Positions 15,596 to 24,899 of a stretch of 64,000 nt of DNA are shown piece by piece (position 1 is the first letter of the stretch; every line of letters starts with the position of its first letter). The notes below the pieces were generated by a model, which ran no database searches, was not told the DNA's origin, and saw only the letters and a list, made by a program, of their open reading frames with translations. The stretch is taken from positions 1 through 64,000 of the forward strand of contig NZ_RJTU01000018.1 in assembly GCF_003730015.1 (NCBI RefSeq). The letters run 5' to 3'. Position numbers and translations under genes: made by a program. The DNA comes from Epilithonimonas hominis. GTDB taxonomy: Bacteria > Bacteroidota > Bacteroidia > Flavobacteriales > Weeksellaceae.

Positions 15596-18500
15596 ATGAA
15601 AAAGAAAGTTTTCAGTCTTCCTTACATCGGATATGACTACGGTTCCGAATTAGGTGCGCTTTATGATGTACTCATCGGTGAATACGGAAATCCCATCGTT
15701 GCCATCAAAATCAAAAATCTGGTCACACAATATTCCGCAGACCGTGAGCTGTATCTCAAATACCATTCGGTTCTACTGAATATCATCAGCATTATTGGAG
15801 AAGGGCATATTGTTCAGAAGTTGGACATTTTCGATAAGAAAATATATCAGGCTGAACCGCACGAAGAGTATCTTCAGCAGACCTATTCAGACCATTTTGA
15901 AGGCAGATTGTACAAAACCATCGATACTTTATTGGTCTTTACACACAGAATCGACCAAAGCAAGAAGAAAAATCAGTACAAATATTCCGACAAGAAGTAT
16001 AAAGAACTTCGGGACAAATCAGAGAAAGTATTTATGCTCCTAGAAGAGAACGGTTTTGAGCCAACTTATTTTCTTGAAAAGGATTTTGAATATTACATTT
16101 CCTCCACGCTTTCAATGAATTTCGGAAAATCGACCAAAGCAATGGACAATCTCCGTTCGATGGATAACCATCTGAAAATAGGCAGCTCTTTTGTAAAAGC
16201 CATTTCCCTTGTGGATGTTGAAAACATTGAGCTTCCCAATGATATTTCAGCTTATACGACTTTGGGAGGAAACGGAGCCACCAAAAATACCGCAGTGGAT
16301 AATTTTGCTTTTTTGAATGATCTGGAATTGTACGAAACGGTTATCTACAACCAAATCATCGTGATTCCCGAACAGACAGAACGGGTAAAATTCCTTGCCA
16401 ACAAACGCAATAAACACGAAGGTTTTCAGAATGAACCACTCAATAAAATCTGTGCGGAAGAAATCACGCTTTTGCTGGATAATATTGCCAAAGACGGACA
16501 ATTGATTGTTGATGCCCATTATTCATTGATTGCTTGTTGCAAAACACAGGAAGAAATGGAAAAAACGCAGTCAATGGTTGAAAACCAATTGTTCCAAAAA
16601 GGGATTATTACCAGTAAAAACACCTACAATCAATTGGAATTATTCAGGACTTCGCTCATCGGAAATGCCAATGAACTGAAGGAATACGACCTGTTTACCA
16701 CGACGAGTGAAGCCTCGTTGTGTTTTTTTTTTAAAGAAAGCTATCCCATAGATGAACACTCCAATTTTTATCTGCGCTTTACCGACAGACAAGGTGTTCC
16801 ATTGAAAGTGGATACATCGGATTTGCCGATGACCACCAATCGGATCAATAACCGGAATAAGTTCGTACTCGGACCTTCGGGAAGTGGTAAATCTTTTTTG
16901 ATGAACAATATCGTTGAGCAATATCTGACCTATAATTACGATGTGGTGATTGTCGATACTGGAGACAGCTACAGCGGAACAGCTAAATATAAAAACGGAA
17001 AATACATCCAGTATACCGAAGAAAAGCCCATTACAATGAATCCATTTGTGATGGATAAGGAAGAGTTCAATATCGAAAAAATCGAATTTCTCGGAAATCT
17101 GATCTTTCTGATTTGGCAAGGCACAGATTCATCGATGAGTACAACACAGAAATCCATTTTGGATAACTTGCTATTGGCATATTATCATCAGTTTTTCAAT
17201 GGCGGAACCGATTGGTATGAACGTAAATCTTCAACCGAACTGATTCTGTATCTGAAGAAATACAATATCTATGAAGAGGAAATATATGCTGACTTTGAAA
17301 ATGGTTTTCGGGAAAATGAAAATTATTATCACATTCTCGGCATTCCGATGACCGCAGAAAAAGAGGACATCAAAAAAGCCTTCCGAAGATTAGCCATTCA
17401 GTACCATCCTGATAAAAACCTGAACAATAAAGATTATGATGAATACCTTTTCGATAGAATCCATCAGGCTTATGAAACGCTTGGAGATGAAAACAAAAGA
17501 AAGGCTTACGACGAAACACAATTGGTATTATCCAATAAGAAAATCCTCAAAAAACCGGAAATCAATTCGCAAGAATGGAGCGATTCATTCCGAAAAGCAT
17601 TGATTAAAAAAGTGGTCGAATTGGAAGAAAAGCTATTTGTAAAAGAATTGTCTTTCAACACCTTTTATGAATATTCAGAACAATTTCTTCCAATCTATTT
17701 GTCTAATAAAAAGTTCAGGATTGCTGAAAGCGAGTTCAACCTCAGAACTTTTCTCTATGTTTTGGCAGACTTTTACAAAGGTGGACGATACGGAACCACG
17801 CTCAACGAAAGTGCTGACAACAGTTTATTTGATGAAACTTTAATCGTATTTGAAATTGATAATGTAAAAGATAATCCGAAACTTTTTCCGATTGTCACGC
17901 TCATCATTATGGACACCTTCATCCAAAAAATGAGACTGCGGAAAGACCGCAGAAAAGCTCTCATAATAGAGGAAGCTTGGAAGGCAATTGCATCAAAATT
18001 AATGGGTGGCTACATCCTTTATCTCTACAAAACGGTTCGAAAATTCTGGGGTGAAGCAGTGGTGGTAACACAGGAATTAGATGACATCATCGGAAATGCG
18101 ATTGTAAAAGATTCTATCATCAACAATTCCGATACGTTTATCCTGCTTGACCAAACCAAGTTCATTGATAATTTTGATAAGATTGCCAAGCTTCTTTCTC
18201 TGAACGAAGTGGAACAAAGCAAGATTTTTACCATCAATAATCTGAACAACAAGTCTGGCAGAAGCCGTTTCAAAGAGTTTTATCTCAAGCGTGGAAGCAA
18301 AGGCGAAGTCTATGGGAACGAGGTTTCCCTGCATCAATATTTGACCTACACTACTGAAAAACCTGAGAAATCTGCGATTGAATATTATGTTCAAACCTTC
18401 GGAAATTATCAGCAGGCGCTTGAACAATTTGTGGGAGACATTAGCAAACTAAGTGACGGACTTCCCAATTTAGTAGCATTGGTTAATCTTTACCAGCAAC

Positions 18501-18655
18501 CGATTGATGAAAATTTGATTGCATTTTACCATTCTTTCAAAAAGCAGAACAAAGGCAAAGACTTCTTCAAAGTCCTAAAAAGGGAATTGTTCAATCACGA
18601 TATGAATCTACAGGAATTTATCAAAACAAAATCTCAAACCTATGAAAAAATTTAG
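15596..18655 (+). CDS. traG: TraG, VirB4-family ATPase with inserted DnaJ domain
   Basis: This 1019-residue ATPase powers assembly of the conjugation machine. Walker A is GPSGSGKS (426-433) and the Walker B region is ALIIEEAW with E792 and E793, followed by VVTQELDD. Between them, at about residues 577-642, is a complete J domain: YYHILGIPMTAEKEDIKKAF, the HPD signature (604-606), then AYETLGDENKRKAYDE. J domains stimulate Hsp70 ATPase, so this ATPase may recruit DnaK. The reading frame is intact through the insertion. TraG proteins of CTnDOT-type elements are usually about 830 residues, so the extra length is roughly the insert plus its flanks. Confidence 0.9.
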   Translation: MKKKVFSLPYIGYDYGSELGALYDVLIGEYGNPIVAIKIKNLVTQYSADRELYLKYHSVLLNIISIIGEGHIVQKLDIFDKKIYQAEPHEEYLQQTYSDHFEGRLYKTIDTLLVFTHRIDQSKKKNQYKYSDKKYKELRDKSEKVFMLLEENGFEPTYFLEKDFEYYISSTLSMNFGKSTKAMDNLRSMDNHLKIGSSFVKAISLVDVENIELPNDISAYTTLGGNGATKNTAVDNFAFLNDLELYETVIYNQIIVIPEQTERVKFLANKRNKHEGFQNEPLNKICAEEITLLLDNIAKDGQLIVDAHYSLIACCKTQEEMEKTQSMVENQLFQKGIITSKNTYNQLELFRTSLIGNANELKEYDLFTTTSEASLCFFFKESYPIDEHSNFYLRFTDRQGVPLKVDTSDLPMTTNRINNRNKFVLGPSGSGKSFLMNNIVEQYLTYNYDVVIVDTGDSYSGTAKYKNGKYIQYTEEKPITMNPFVMDKEEFNIEKIEFLGNLIFLIWQGTDSSMSTTQKSILDNLLLAYYHQFFNGGTDWYERKSSTELILYLKKYNIYEEEIYADFENGFRENENYYHILGIPMTAEKEDIKKAFRRLAIQYHPDKNLNNKDYDEYLFDRIHQAYETLGDENKRKAYDETQLVLSNKKILKKPEINSQEWSDSFRKALIKKVVELEEKLFVKELSFNTFYEYSEQFLPIYLSNKKFRIAESEFNLRTFLYVLADFYKGGRYGTTLNESADNSLFDETLIVFEIDNVKDNPKLFPIVTLIIMDTFIQKMRLRKDRRKALIIEEAWKAIASKLMGGYILYLYKTVRKFWGEAVVVTQELDDIIGNAIVKDSIINNSDTFILLDQTKFIDNFDKIAKLLSLNEVEQSKIFTINNLNNKSGRSRFKEFYLKRGSKGEVYGNEVSLHQYLTYTTEKPEKSAIEYYVQTFGNYQQALEQFVGDISKLSDGLPNLVALVNLYQQPIDENLIAFYHSFKKQNKGKDFFKVLKRELFNHDMNLQEFIKTKSQTYEKI

Positions 18656-19301
18656 CACATTTATTTTGGTATGGATGCTATGCTTCATCAAAGCACAAAC
18701 ACCATACATTGACGTTTTAACTGCTCCTGCAATGGCTTTGTATGCCACACAGATTAAAAACGAGCAGGAAAAAACCGTGGACGAAATGAACAAGCTTCAA
18801 CAGGCACAGGCATTTGTTTCAACACAGATGGTTTTAGCGAACGATATTCAGAACAAGGTGTACAAAGGACTGAAAGAAGTGAACGGAACATTGAAAAATG
18901 GAATTCAGGTTCAGAATATTTACAACAATCTCAACAAGATCATTACGAACGTAAACGGCATCTACACCGAAGTTCAAGATGCTCCAGAATACAGTGTTTT
19001 TACCTATAAATCCGTCCAGCTTGTCACCAACAAAGCCACGGATATTTATGCTGATGTTGCAGATTTACTCACTAGCGGAGACTTGAACCTCGCTACATCT
19101 GGAGACCGCAAACGTTTGTTATTCAATATTGAAAACAACACCCGTCTAATGAATGTCTATTTGATCAATGTTCGATGGGCAATTAAAAGAGCCAAGAAAA
19201 AGGGATTTTGGAAGTCCATCAATCCGTTTCAAACTTATGTCAATACCGACAAAGCTATTTTCGAGCAGATTTTGAATAACGCAGGAACTTTAGGATTATG
19301 A
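18642..19301 (+). CDS. Secreted tra protein, first of three related copies
   Basis: The 219-residue protein has a signal peptide (cleavage near CFIKAQT) and then helical, coiled-coil-like sequence with no membrane segment, ending in INPFQTYVNTDKAIFEQILNNA. The next two genes code for proteins of the same length and plan, so the three look like paralogues. They lie where CTnDOT has traH/traI and may be periplasmic VirB5-like components. It overlaps the VirB4 gene by 14 bp. Confidence 0.65.
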   Translation: MKKFSTFILVWMLCFIKAQTPYIDVLTAPAMALYATQIKNEQEKTVDEMNKLQQAQAFVSTQMVLANDIQNKVYKGLKEVNGTLKNGIQVQNIYNNLNKIITNVNGIYTEVQDAPEYSVFTYKSVQLVTNKATDIYADVADLLTSGDLNLATSGDRKRLLFNIENNTRLMNVYLINVRWAIKRAKKKGFWKSINPFQTYVNTDKAIFEQILNNAGTLGL

Positions 19302-19963
19302 GAAATTTTTATATCAAAATGTTATGTATTTCGATAATCATTTTCTCTATCTCATTAAAAGCACAAGGCAACTACATCTGCTATTATCTCATCAATTCCG
19401 AAATCCAAAAGACGATGGAGGAAAACGAAAAACAGAAAGAAATGAGAAACAAGCAACTAACTAATCTGGGACTCGAATCTGCCAACAAGGAACAATGGAC
19501 AAAATACAAAGAAGTCAACGAAAAAATCCGAAGTCGGCTCAACAATCTGTCTTTTGCAATTCAGGCAATTCCGACTTCGGTCAACATCGTGAGGGAGATT
19601 GACAAAATCTACGAAATCCAATCCAAAATTTACAATGAATTGTCTGATGCTCCAATCTGGATTCCGCTCGCTTTGGGAGGACAGTACGAGTTCATTGACC
19701 AGCTTCAGATGGACATCCGATTAATGGCAGGCATTGTACTTTCTTACGGAACCATCAACGGAATGGAAAAAGCCGAAAGGAAAATCCTTTTGGATTATGC
19801 TCAAAATGAAATCAAAACTTTGAGACAGCAATCTTATGCAACCTTACAGAAAATCCTTAACGTCAAAAGGAAAATGAAATTGAGAAATAATCTTTTCCAA
19901 AATTGGATTAACCGTGATAAAAAAATCATTCAGGATATCATTAACAAAGCAAATCTTTACTAA
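19298..19963 (+). CDS. Secreted tra protein, second copy
   Basis: The 221-residue protein has a hydrophobic N-terminal signal (to about KAQGN), then long charged helices (EENEKQKEMRNKQLTNLG) and the closing pattern NWINRDKKIIQDIINKAN shared with its neighbours. It overlaps the first copy by 4 bp. Probable periplasmic subunit of the transfer machine; the function is not established. Confidence 0.65.
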   Translation: MRNFYIKMLCISIIIFSISLKAQGNYICYYLINSEIQKTMEENEKQKEMRNKQLTNLGLESANKEQWTKYKEVNEKIRSRLNNLSFAIQAIPTSVNIVREIDKIYEIQSKIYNELSDAPIWIPLALGGQYEFIDQLQMDIRLMAGIVLSYGTINGMEKAERKILLDYAQNEIKTLRQQSYATLQKILNVKRKMKLRNNLFQNWINRDKKIIQDIINKANLY

Positions 19964-19964
19964 A

Positions 19965-20642
19965 ATGAAAAAATTTTTGTTGATGTTGCCTTTGCTATTT
20001 TTCGTCAAAGGCAATGCACAATATTACTATCAGCTCTATTACAATCTCGAATTGCAGGCACAGGTTACGGCAAATCAGGCAGTGCGTGTAGCTTCGGAAA
20101 AGCTGTATCAGAATTCCTACGAAAAGCAACGGAAATCCTATGATGACATCAAGGAAAAGGTAACTCAAGTGGTCGTGATAAAAAATCATATTTACAACCA
20201 ATTACGAAACGTTAATTCCGCTTTGAAGCAGGGGAAACAGTTGGAAGCTATCTATTATGATTTTTCAAAATTATTGGGTAATATGGGAAAGATGCTCCAG
20301 CTGTCCGCGCAAAAGCCCGAGTATTCTCTTTTGATCACCAACTATTATTCAAAACTCTATCTCCACGCTATGAACTCTTATGAGAATATCAGCAGTAGTG
20401 TCCTGAATGAAGAGAACGATTACCTAATGGACAGCTACGATCGACAGAAAATCCTTTCAAAGCTCCAGCACGAAATCAAGATTATGAACGGATGGACAGT
20501 GCATATCATCAATTATCTTCGGAATGCAGAAAAGAAACCTTATTTCCGGCATATCGGAGTGCTGAACGGCTGGTATAATCAGGACAGGGCAATGATTCAG
20601 AATATCATCAATAATTATAACTACAATCTTAATGGTTGGTAA
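19965..20642 (+). CDS. Secreted tra protein, third copy
   Basis: I place the start at 19965, giving a normal signal peptide (MKKFLLMLPLLFFVKGNAQ); the frame is open upstream to 19914 but that extension overlaps the previous gene. The 225-residue product ends NGWYNQDRAMIQNIINNYNYN, matching the closing motif of the two preceding proteins (a W/F, then N, R or D, then I-I-N). It is likely the third of a triplicated periplasmic component. Confidence 0.65.
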   Translation: MKKFLLMLPLLFFVKGNAQYYYQLYYNLELQAQVTANQAVRVASEKLYQNSYEKQRKSYDDIKEKVTQVVVIKNHIYNQLRNVNSALKQGKQLEAIYYDFSKLLGNMGKMLQLSAQKPEYSLLITNYYSKLYLHAMNSYENISSSVLNEENDYLMDSYDRQKILSKLQHEIKIMNGWTVHIINYLRNAEKKPYFRHIGVLNGWYNQDRAMIQNIINNYNYNLNGW

Positions 20643-20653
20643 AACTTTAGGCT

Positions 20654-21463
20654 ATGAAAAAGGTATTCATTATAACAGCAATAATTCTGACATCTCCGTG
20701 GTTTAATGGTCAAAGCATCAAAAGAATCAAAGACAAGCATATTGTCGGGCAGGAAAAACGCCAGGTTTTCTATCAATGGGGAGATTGGCAACCAAAGCCA
20801 AACTATGTTTTCGGGATACAGGTCAACTATGCCTATGCAATGGTTTGGGGCTGGCTTGCTCCCAGCAGAAACCGTCAGTACAAAGGCGGAAGCGACATCC
20901 GCCCACTTTCACCTTGGGGATTGCAAAATCAAAGATATGCCAGTACGCTTGTTCAGCAGGACAGAACCAAAGAAATTCAGGATCGGTCGAAAAATACGTA
21001 CGAAGAAAATCTGAAGGAATTTTATCACTACACAAGTGCGACTTCTTCCACAGATCCTTTGTATCTGCTGTATTACAAAGATATGCTGAAAAGCCTTGAC
21101 AATTTCGACACCAGTTCGCCTGTTCCTTATGAGTGGGGATTTACTTCTCCACAAGCTTGGGAACGGTTCAACAATTACGGAATCATCGGGGAATGCAAAC
21201 GGAAAATTGATGTAATTCAGGATCAATATCACATCGCCAAAATCGTAGATATGCCGAGAGGAAAAAGAATTTTGGCGTACCACGATTGTCTTATCGAATG
21301 GCGGAAAATGCAAAAATATCTTGCCTATCTGAATAAACAGGGCGAAAACCGCTTGAAAGCAGAAGCCAAACTAAAAAATTACAAAACCAAACATCCTGAC
21401 AAAATCACCAAAGAACGGCGCGATGCCGAAATCTTTGTCGATGTGATGACAGGGCATTTATAA
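20654..21463 (+). CDS. Secreted conserved tra-operon protein
   Basis: The 269-residue protein has a signal peptide (cleavage near SPWFNGQS) and is rich in Trp and Tyr in its first half (FYQWGDWQPKPNYVFG, YAMVWGWLAPSRNRQYKGG). The second half is helical and charged. It has no cysteine pattern or catalytic motif I recognise. Its place between the VirB5-like genes and the VirB6-like gene points to a periplasmic or outer-membrane role in mating-pore assembly. Confidence 0.6.
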   Translation: MKKVFIITAIILTSPWFNGQSIKRIKDKHIVGQEKRQVFYQWGDWQPKPNYVFGIQVNYAYAMVWGWLAPSRNRQYKGGSDIRPLSPWGLQNQRYASTLVQQDRTKEIQDRSKNTYEENLKEFYHYTSATSSTDPLYLLYYKDMLKSLDNFDTSSPVPYEWGFTSPQAWERFNNYGIIGECKRKIDVIQDQYHIAKIVDMPRGKRILAYHDCLIEWRKMQKYLAYLNKQGENRLKAEAKLKNYKTKHPDKITKERRDAEIFVDVMTGHL

Positions 21464-21475
21464 TTTTCACAAAAA

Positions 21476-22645
21476 ATGAAATCAACACTATATTTAAAAA
21501 GCATTACTCTGACAATGCTTTTTTTCATTCCTTGTCTTGTCTTCGGACAGGATACCCATTCTGATGAATATTATCAGAAGGCAATGGATTTTTTGCAGGG
21601 CGAAGGCGTATTGGAAGGTTGGTTTACAGAAAAGTTCCTGCCTTTGTACGACAGCTTTATGACCGCTGAATATGGGCAGTTTATCTTGTTCGGTCAAGCT
21701 GTAGCGGGAATCGGAGCGTTGCTCTATCTCGGAAACATCGGCTGGCAAATGATTAGCGGAGACCGTGAATGGGAAATCGTTCCGATGCTCAAACCTTTTG
21801 CCATCGGGCTCGTGATTATGAACTGGGTGGGATTTGTCGGACTGATCCGAACACCTCTTATTAAATTGCAGGATGTTTCCGAAAGCAGTTTTGTTCAAAG
21901 CCAGCAGGAACTCAATTCCCTGCGTTGGGTAAGATTCAAAAAGCAACAGCAGGTTGTTGACAGAATCATTGAAGAGCAGGCAAAAGCACAGGCAGAAATC
22001 GAACAGCAGGAAGCCGGAGATAAGTCCCTAATTGAAGAAGGTTTGGATATGGTCGGCGATGGACTGACTAGCTTGATGAGTCCTATTTACGAACTTTATC
22101 TTCGTTTACAGGTCGGACTGCAACTAGCCATTTCGAGTATGCTGGAACTGATTGGATTATGGATATTAAGAGTTTGTGTGTATGGAATATTCTTTATCCA
22201 GCTCATATTTTCCACGATCTTGATCATTGTCGGTCCGATACCAGTGGGCTTGTCCGTTTTTCCTGCATTTTCAAGCTTTCTTTCTCAGTGGGCTGCAAGA
22301 TTTATAAATATTAATCTCTACGGATTTGTCGCATTCATCGTCCTAAAAATCGGAACCTTGCTACAACTGTTTGCTTTTGAAGCAGAGATCGAGCGCTACG
22401 ATCAGATTATAAACCAGGATGGAAGCATCAAAAATATGGACTTGTTGCTCACGTATTCCGGAAGTGGAATTATGTCCTTCGGACTGGTCATTGTCTGTTT
22501 TCTGATCACAGCCGTAGGAATCTTATGTGTTCCGACACTTGCTAATTACATCATTCCTTCTGGAAGCAGTAACACAGGAACTATGTCTAAAATGAAACGT
22601 GCAGGAATGGCTATTGCAACTAAAGGAACTTCACTTTTAAAATAA
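21476..22645 (+). CDS. traJ: TraJ-like polytopic membrane protein (VirB6-like)
   Basis: The 389-residue protein has a signal peptide, two membrane helices near residues 70-125, a charged stretch rich in Gln and Glu (residues 150-190), and a cluster of at least four hydrophobic segments from about 215 to 365. This is the plan of TraJ/VirB6 channel proteins. It precedes TraK by 4 bp. Confidence 0.75.
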   Translation: MKSTLYLKSITLTMLFFIPCLVFGQDTHSDEYYQKAMDFLQGEGVLEGWFTEKFLPLYDSFMTAEYGQFILFGQAVAGIGALLYLGNIGWQMISGDREWEIVPMLKPFAIGLVIMNWVGFVGLIRTPLIKLQDVSESSFVQSQQELNSLRWVRFKKQQQVVDRIIEEQAKAQAEIEQQEAGDKSLIEEGLDMVGDGLTSLMSPIYELYLRLQVGLQLAISSMLELIGLWILRVCVYGIFFIQLIFSTILIIVGPIPVGLSVFPAFSSFLSQWAARFININLYGFVAFIVLKIGTLLQLFAFEAEIERYDQIINQDGSIKNMDLLLTYSGSGIMSFGLVIVCFLITAVGILCVPTLANYIIPSGSSNTGTMSKMKRAGMAIATKGTSLLK

Positions 22646-22649
22646 AATT

Positions 22650-23264
22650 ATGGCAATCGTAAAAAATATCGAACAAAAAATAAAGATCAACAAAGTCACT
22701 TCCATCGGATGTATTGTATTATCTGTTATTATCGTGATTGCAGGATTTGTGTTTTCCTACAAGCAGATTCAGGATGCCCGAAAATCCATTTATGTATTGG
22801 ACAATGGCGTTCCGGTTTTGGTCAAACAAACCGATCTATTACTGAATCGCCCTGTGGAATATAAGGCACAGATTGACCAGTTTCATTCTCTGTTCTTCAC
22901 ACTTTCTGCGGATGATGATTACATCAAAGACCAAGCGAAAAAAGCATTGTATCTGATCGATGATAGCGGAATGAAAGAATATATGAATCTGAAGGAAAAA
23001 GGGTTTTACAATCAGATTATTTCCTCCAACTCTGTAATGACTGTGAAGGCAGACAGTATCAAACTTGATGAGCAGAACTTAAGATTTACCTATTACGGAA
23101 AGCAGACCATTAAGCGGAAAACACAGCTTATCATCCGGAGACTGGTAACGGAAGGTTCTATCAAAGACGTTCCTCGCTCACCCAACAATCCGCACGGCGC
23201 ATTGATCGAAAAATGGAAAACATTGGATAACTCGGATATATCCGTCAAAGAAAAATTCAGATAA
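22650..23264 (+). CDS. traK: TraK (VirB8-like)
   Basis: The 204-residue protein has a short cytoplasmic start, one membrane helix (about residues 18-40) and a periplasmic domain with FHSLFFTLSADDDYIKDQAKKALYL, then RLVTEGSIKDVPRSPNNPHG. These are the hallmarks of TraK, the VirB8-like scaffold subunit. Its stop overlaps the start of the next gene. Confidence 0.85.
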   Translation: MAIVKNIEQKIKINKVTSIGCIVLSVIIVIAGFVFSYKQIQDARKSIYVLDNGVPVLVKQTDLLLNRPVEYKAQIDQFHSLFFTLSADDDYIKDQAKKALYLIDDSGMKEYMNLKEKGFYNQIISSNSVMTVKADSIKLDEQNLRFTYYGKQTIKRKTQLIIRRLVTEGSIKDVPRSPNNPHGALIEKWKTLDNSDISVKEKFR

Positions 23265-23635
23265 TGGAAAAAGAAACTACCATCAAAAAAGAAAAGTCTC
23301 CGCTTTGGAAAAGAGTGGAAAATTTTGCAGAATCACAACCCCGGAAAGCATTTTATATAATGTTCGGATTAATATTATTCTCTGTCCTTTTCTCCATCGG
23401 GAACCTGATCTACATTCAGAAAGTTTCCGTTCCTAAGTATGAAAAGATGAAAAAGGAAAACATCTTCAAAGATGCCACCAACTCTCTCGCAACTCCAATC
23501 CGGGAAACAGAAAAGATAATGGATATGAGGGAAGCAATGAAAGAGCTTGAATACTACCGCAGGAAAACAGTATTAAACGGTTCGGACAGCATCCACATCA
23601 AATACCTGTTGGATAAATATCAAATAAAAAAATGA
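23264..23635 (+). CDS. Small bitopic protein at the TraL position
   Basis: The 123-residue protein has a basic N-terminus (KKEKSPLWKRVENFAESQPRK), one membrane helix (about 31-50) and a charged periplasmic tail. The position between TraK and TraM is that of TraL in CTnDOT-type operons, and the topology fits. Sequence similarity alone is not enough for a firm family call. Confidence 0.65.
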   Translation: MEKETTIKKEKSPLWKRVENFAESQPRKAFYIMFGLILFSVLFSIGNLIYIQKVSVPKYEKMKKENIFKDATNSLATPIRETEKIMDMREAMKELEYYRRKTVLNGSDSIHIKYLLDKYQIKK

Positions 23636-23636
23636 A

Positions 23637-24896
23637 ATGAAGAAAATCAATTTAAAACAACCCAAATACATTCTTCCTCTGATTGCCCTGCCTTTTGTTC
23701 TGATGGTCGGGCATTTTTTTAACCAGTTCTCGGAAGGAATGTCGAAAGACAAAAACCAGCTGACAACGAGCAAGGATATTTCCACGGATTTCGGAAGTAT
23801 TGGTGAACGTTCAGATATTAAAGGAAAAACCGATGCTTATGCGGATTTTTTTGATAAAAAAACGGACGGAAGAACGATGATTGACGGTTTCGGAGACGAA
23901 CAGGACAGCTTGCAATCGTTTGACGACAATCTTTCCGATCGCCAGAAACGTTATGTGGACAGCCTTAATTATGCCCGTGAAAAAGAAAAACTCAATAATC
24001 TTTCCCGACAATCCCGTCAGCAATCCTATTACAATGCAATGGATGGAAGGCAAAGTCGGCAAAGGGAAGACGAACAGTACGAACGCAGTATGAAGATGTT
24101 GAAAATGCTCAATGGCGACAATGACAATCCGAAAAATTCGGAAAGTTCTGAAGGAAAAAATAATGAAGCTTCTGATTGGAAAAATCAACAAATGTCGCTA
24201 ATGCGTGAGCAAATGATGCTGATGGATAGCATCGAGAAAGCCAATAATCCTGAACTGAAAGAGCAGGCAAAGGCTTTGGAACGAATGAAAAAAAATGATA
24301 AGGATGTTGACTTCTTCCTCAATTCGACACTTAAAGTGACCAAAGCTTCCAAAAGTGCGGATTTCAACTCCATCTATAAGCAGAAAGAAAGCTCTTTTAT
24401 CAAAGCGGTGATTGACGAGAACATCAAAGGTTTTCTCGGAAGCAGAATCAGGATTCGTTTATTGGAAGATGTTTATGTCGGCAATACCAAAATTACCAAA
24501 GGAACACCTTTATATGCTCTGATCAGTGGATTTTCTCTACAAAGAGTCAATTTGTATATTGTTTCCGTGATGCATCAAAATGAAATTCTTCCCATCAATC
24601 TTAATATTTATGATATTGACGGAATGGAAGGTTTGTATGTGCCAAGTTCTGCATTCAGGGAAATGACACGGACAATGGGTCAGAATATCGTACAGGGACA
24701 AAATCTCTCCAGCGGAAGTACGGATTTTTTCACGAATACGATTTCATCCGTTTATCAATCCACTTCCAAAACCATTGCTGATTTGATAAGAACCAACAAG
24801 GCGAAAATCAAATACAACTCTTTCGTCTATCTCATCGATAACAAAGAACTCGAAAACCGAAAAAAGAACATTTACAAAACCAACACCCAACCTTAG
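23637..24896 (+). CDS. traM: TraM (VirB10-like)
   Basis: The 419-residue protein has one N-terminal membrane segment, a long disordered region rich in Gln, Asp and Asn, and a C-terminal beta-rich domain from about residue 245 (LGSRIRIRLLEDVYVGNTKITKGTPLYALISGF), the typical VirB10/TraM ending. It would link inner and outer membranes in the pore. It begins 1 bp after the previous stop. Confidence 0.85.
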   Translation: MKKINLKQPKYILPLIALPFVLMVGHFFNQFSEGMSKDKNQLTTSKDISTDFGSIGERSDIKGKTDAYADFFDKKTDGRTMIDGFGDEQDSLQSFDDNLSDRQKRYVDSLNYAREKEKLNNLSRQSRQQSYYNAMDGRQSRQREDEQYERSMKMLKMLNGDNDNPKNSESSEGKNNEASDWKNQQMSLMREQMMLMDSIEKANNPELKEQAKALERMKKNDKDVDFFLNSTLKVTKASKSADFNSIYKQKESSFIKAVIDENIKGFLGSRIRIRLLEDVYVGNTKITKGTPLYALISGFSLQRVNLYIVSVMHQNEILPINLNIYDIDGMEGLYVPSSAFREMTRTMGQNIVQGQNLSSGSTDFFTNTISSVYQSTSKTIADLIRTNKAKIKYNSFVYLIDNKELENRKKNIYKTNTQP

Positions 24897-24899
24897 ACA

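Noticed and set aside
16640-17119. 159-codon minus-strand frame in the VirB4 gene
   Set aside because: It is antisense to the conserved Walker A region of TraG and has no independent support.
20776-21313. Several overlapping frames on both strands within the 269-aa tra gene
   Set aside because: They are shadows of the secreted tra protein at 20654-21463, which has a signal peptide and operon context.
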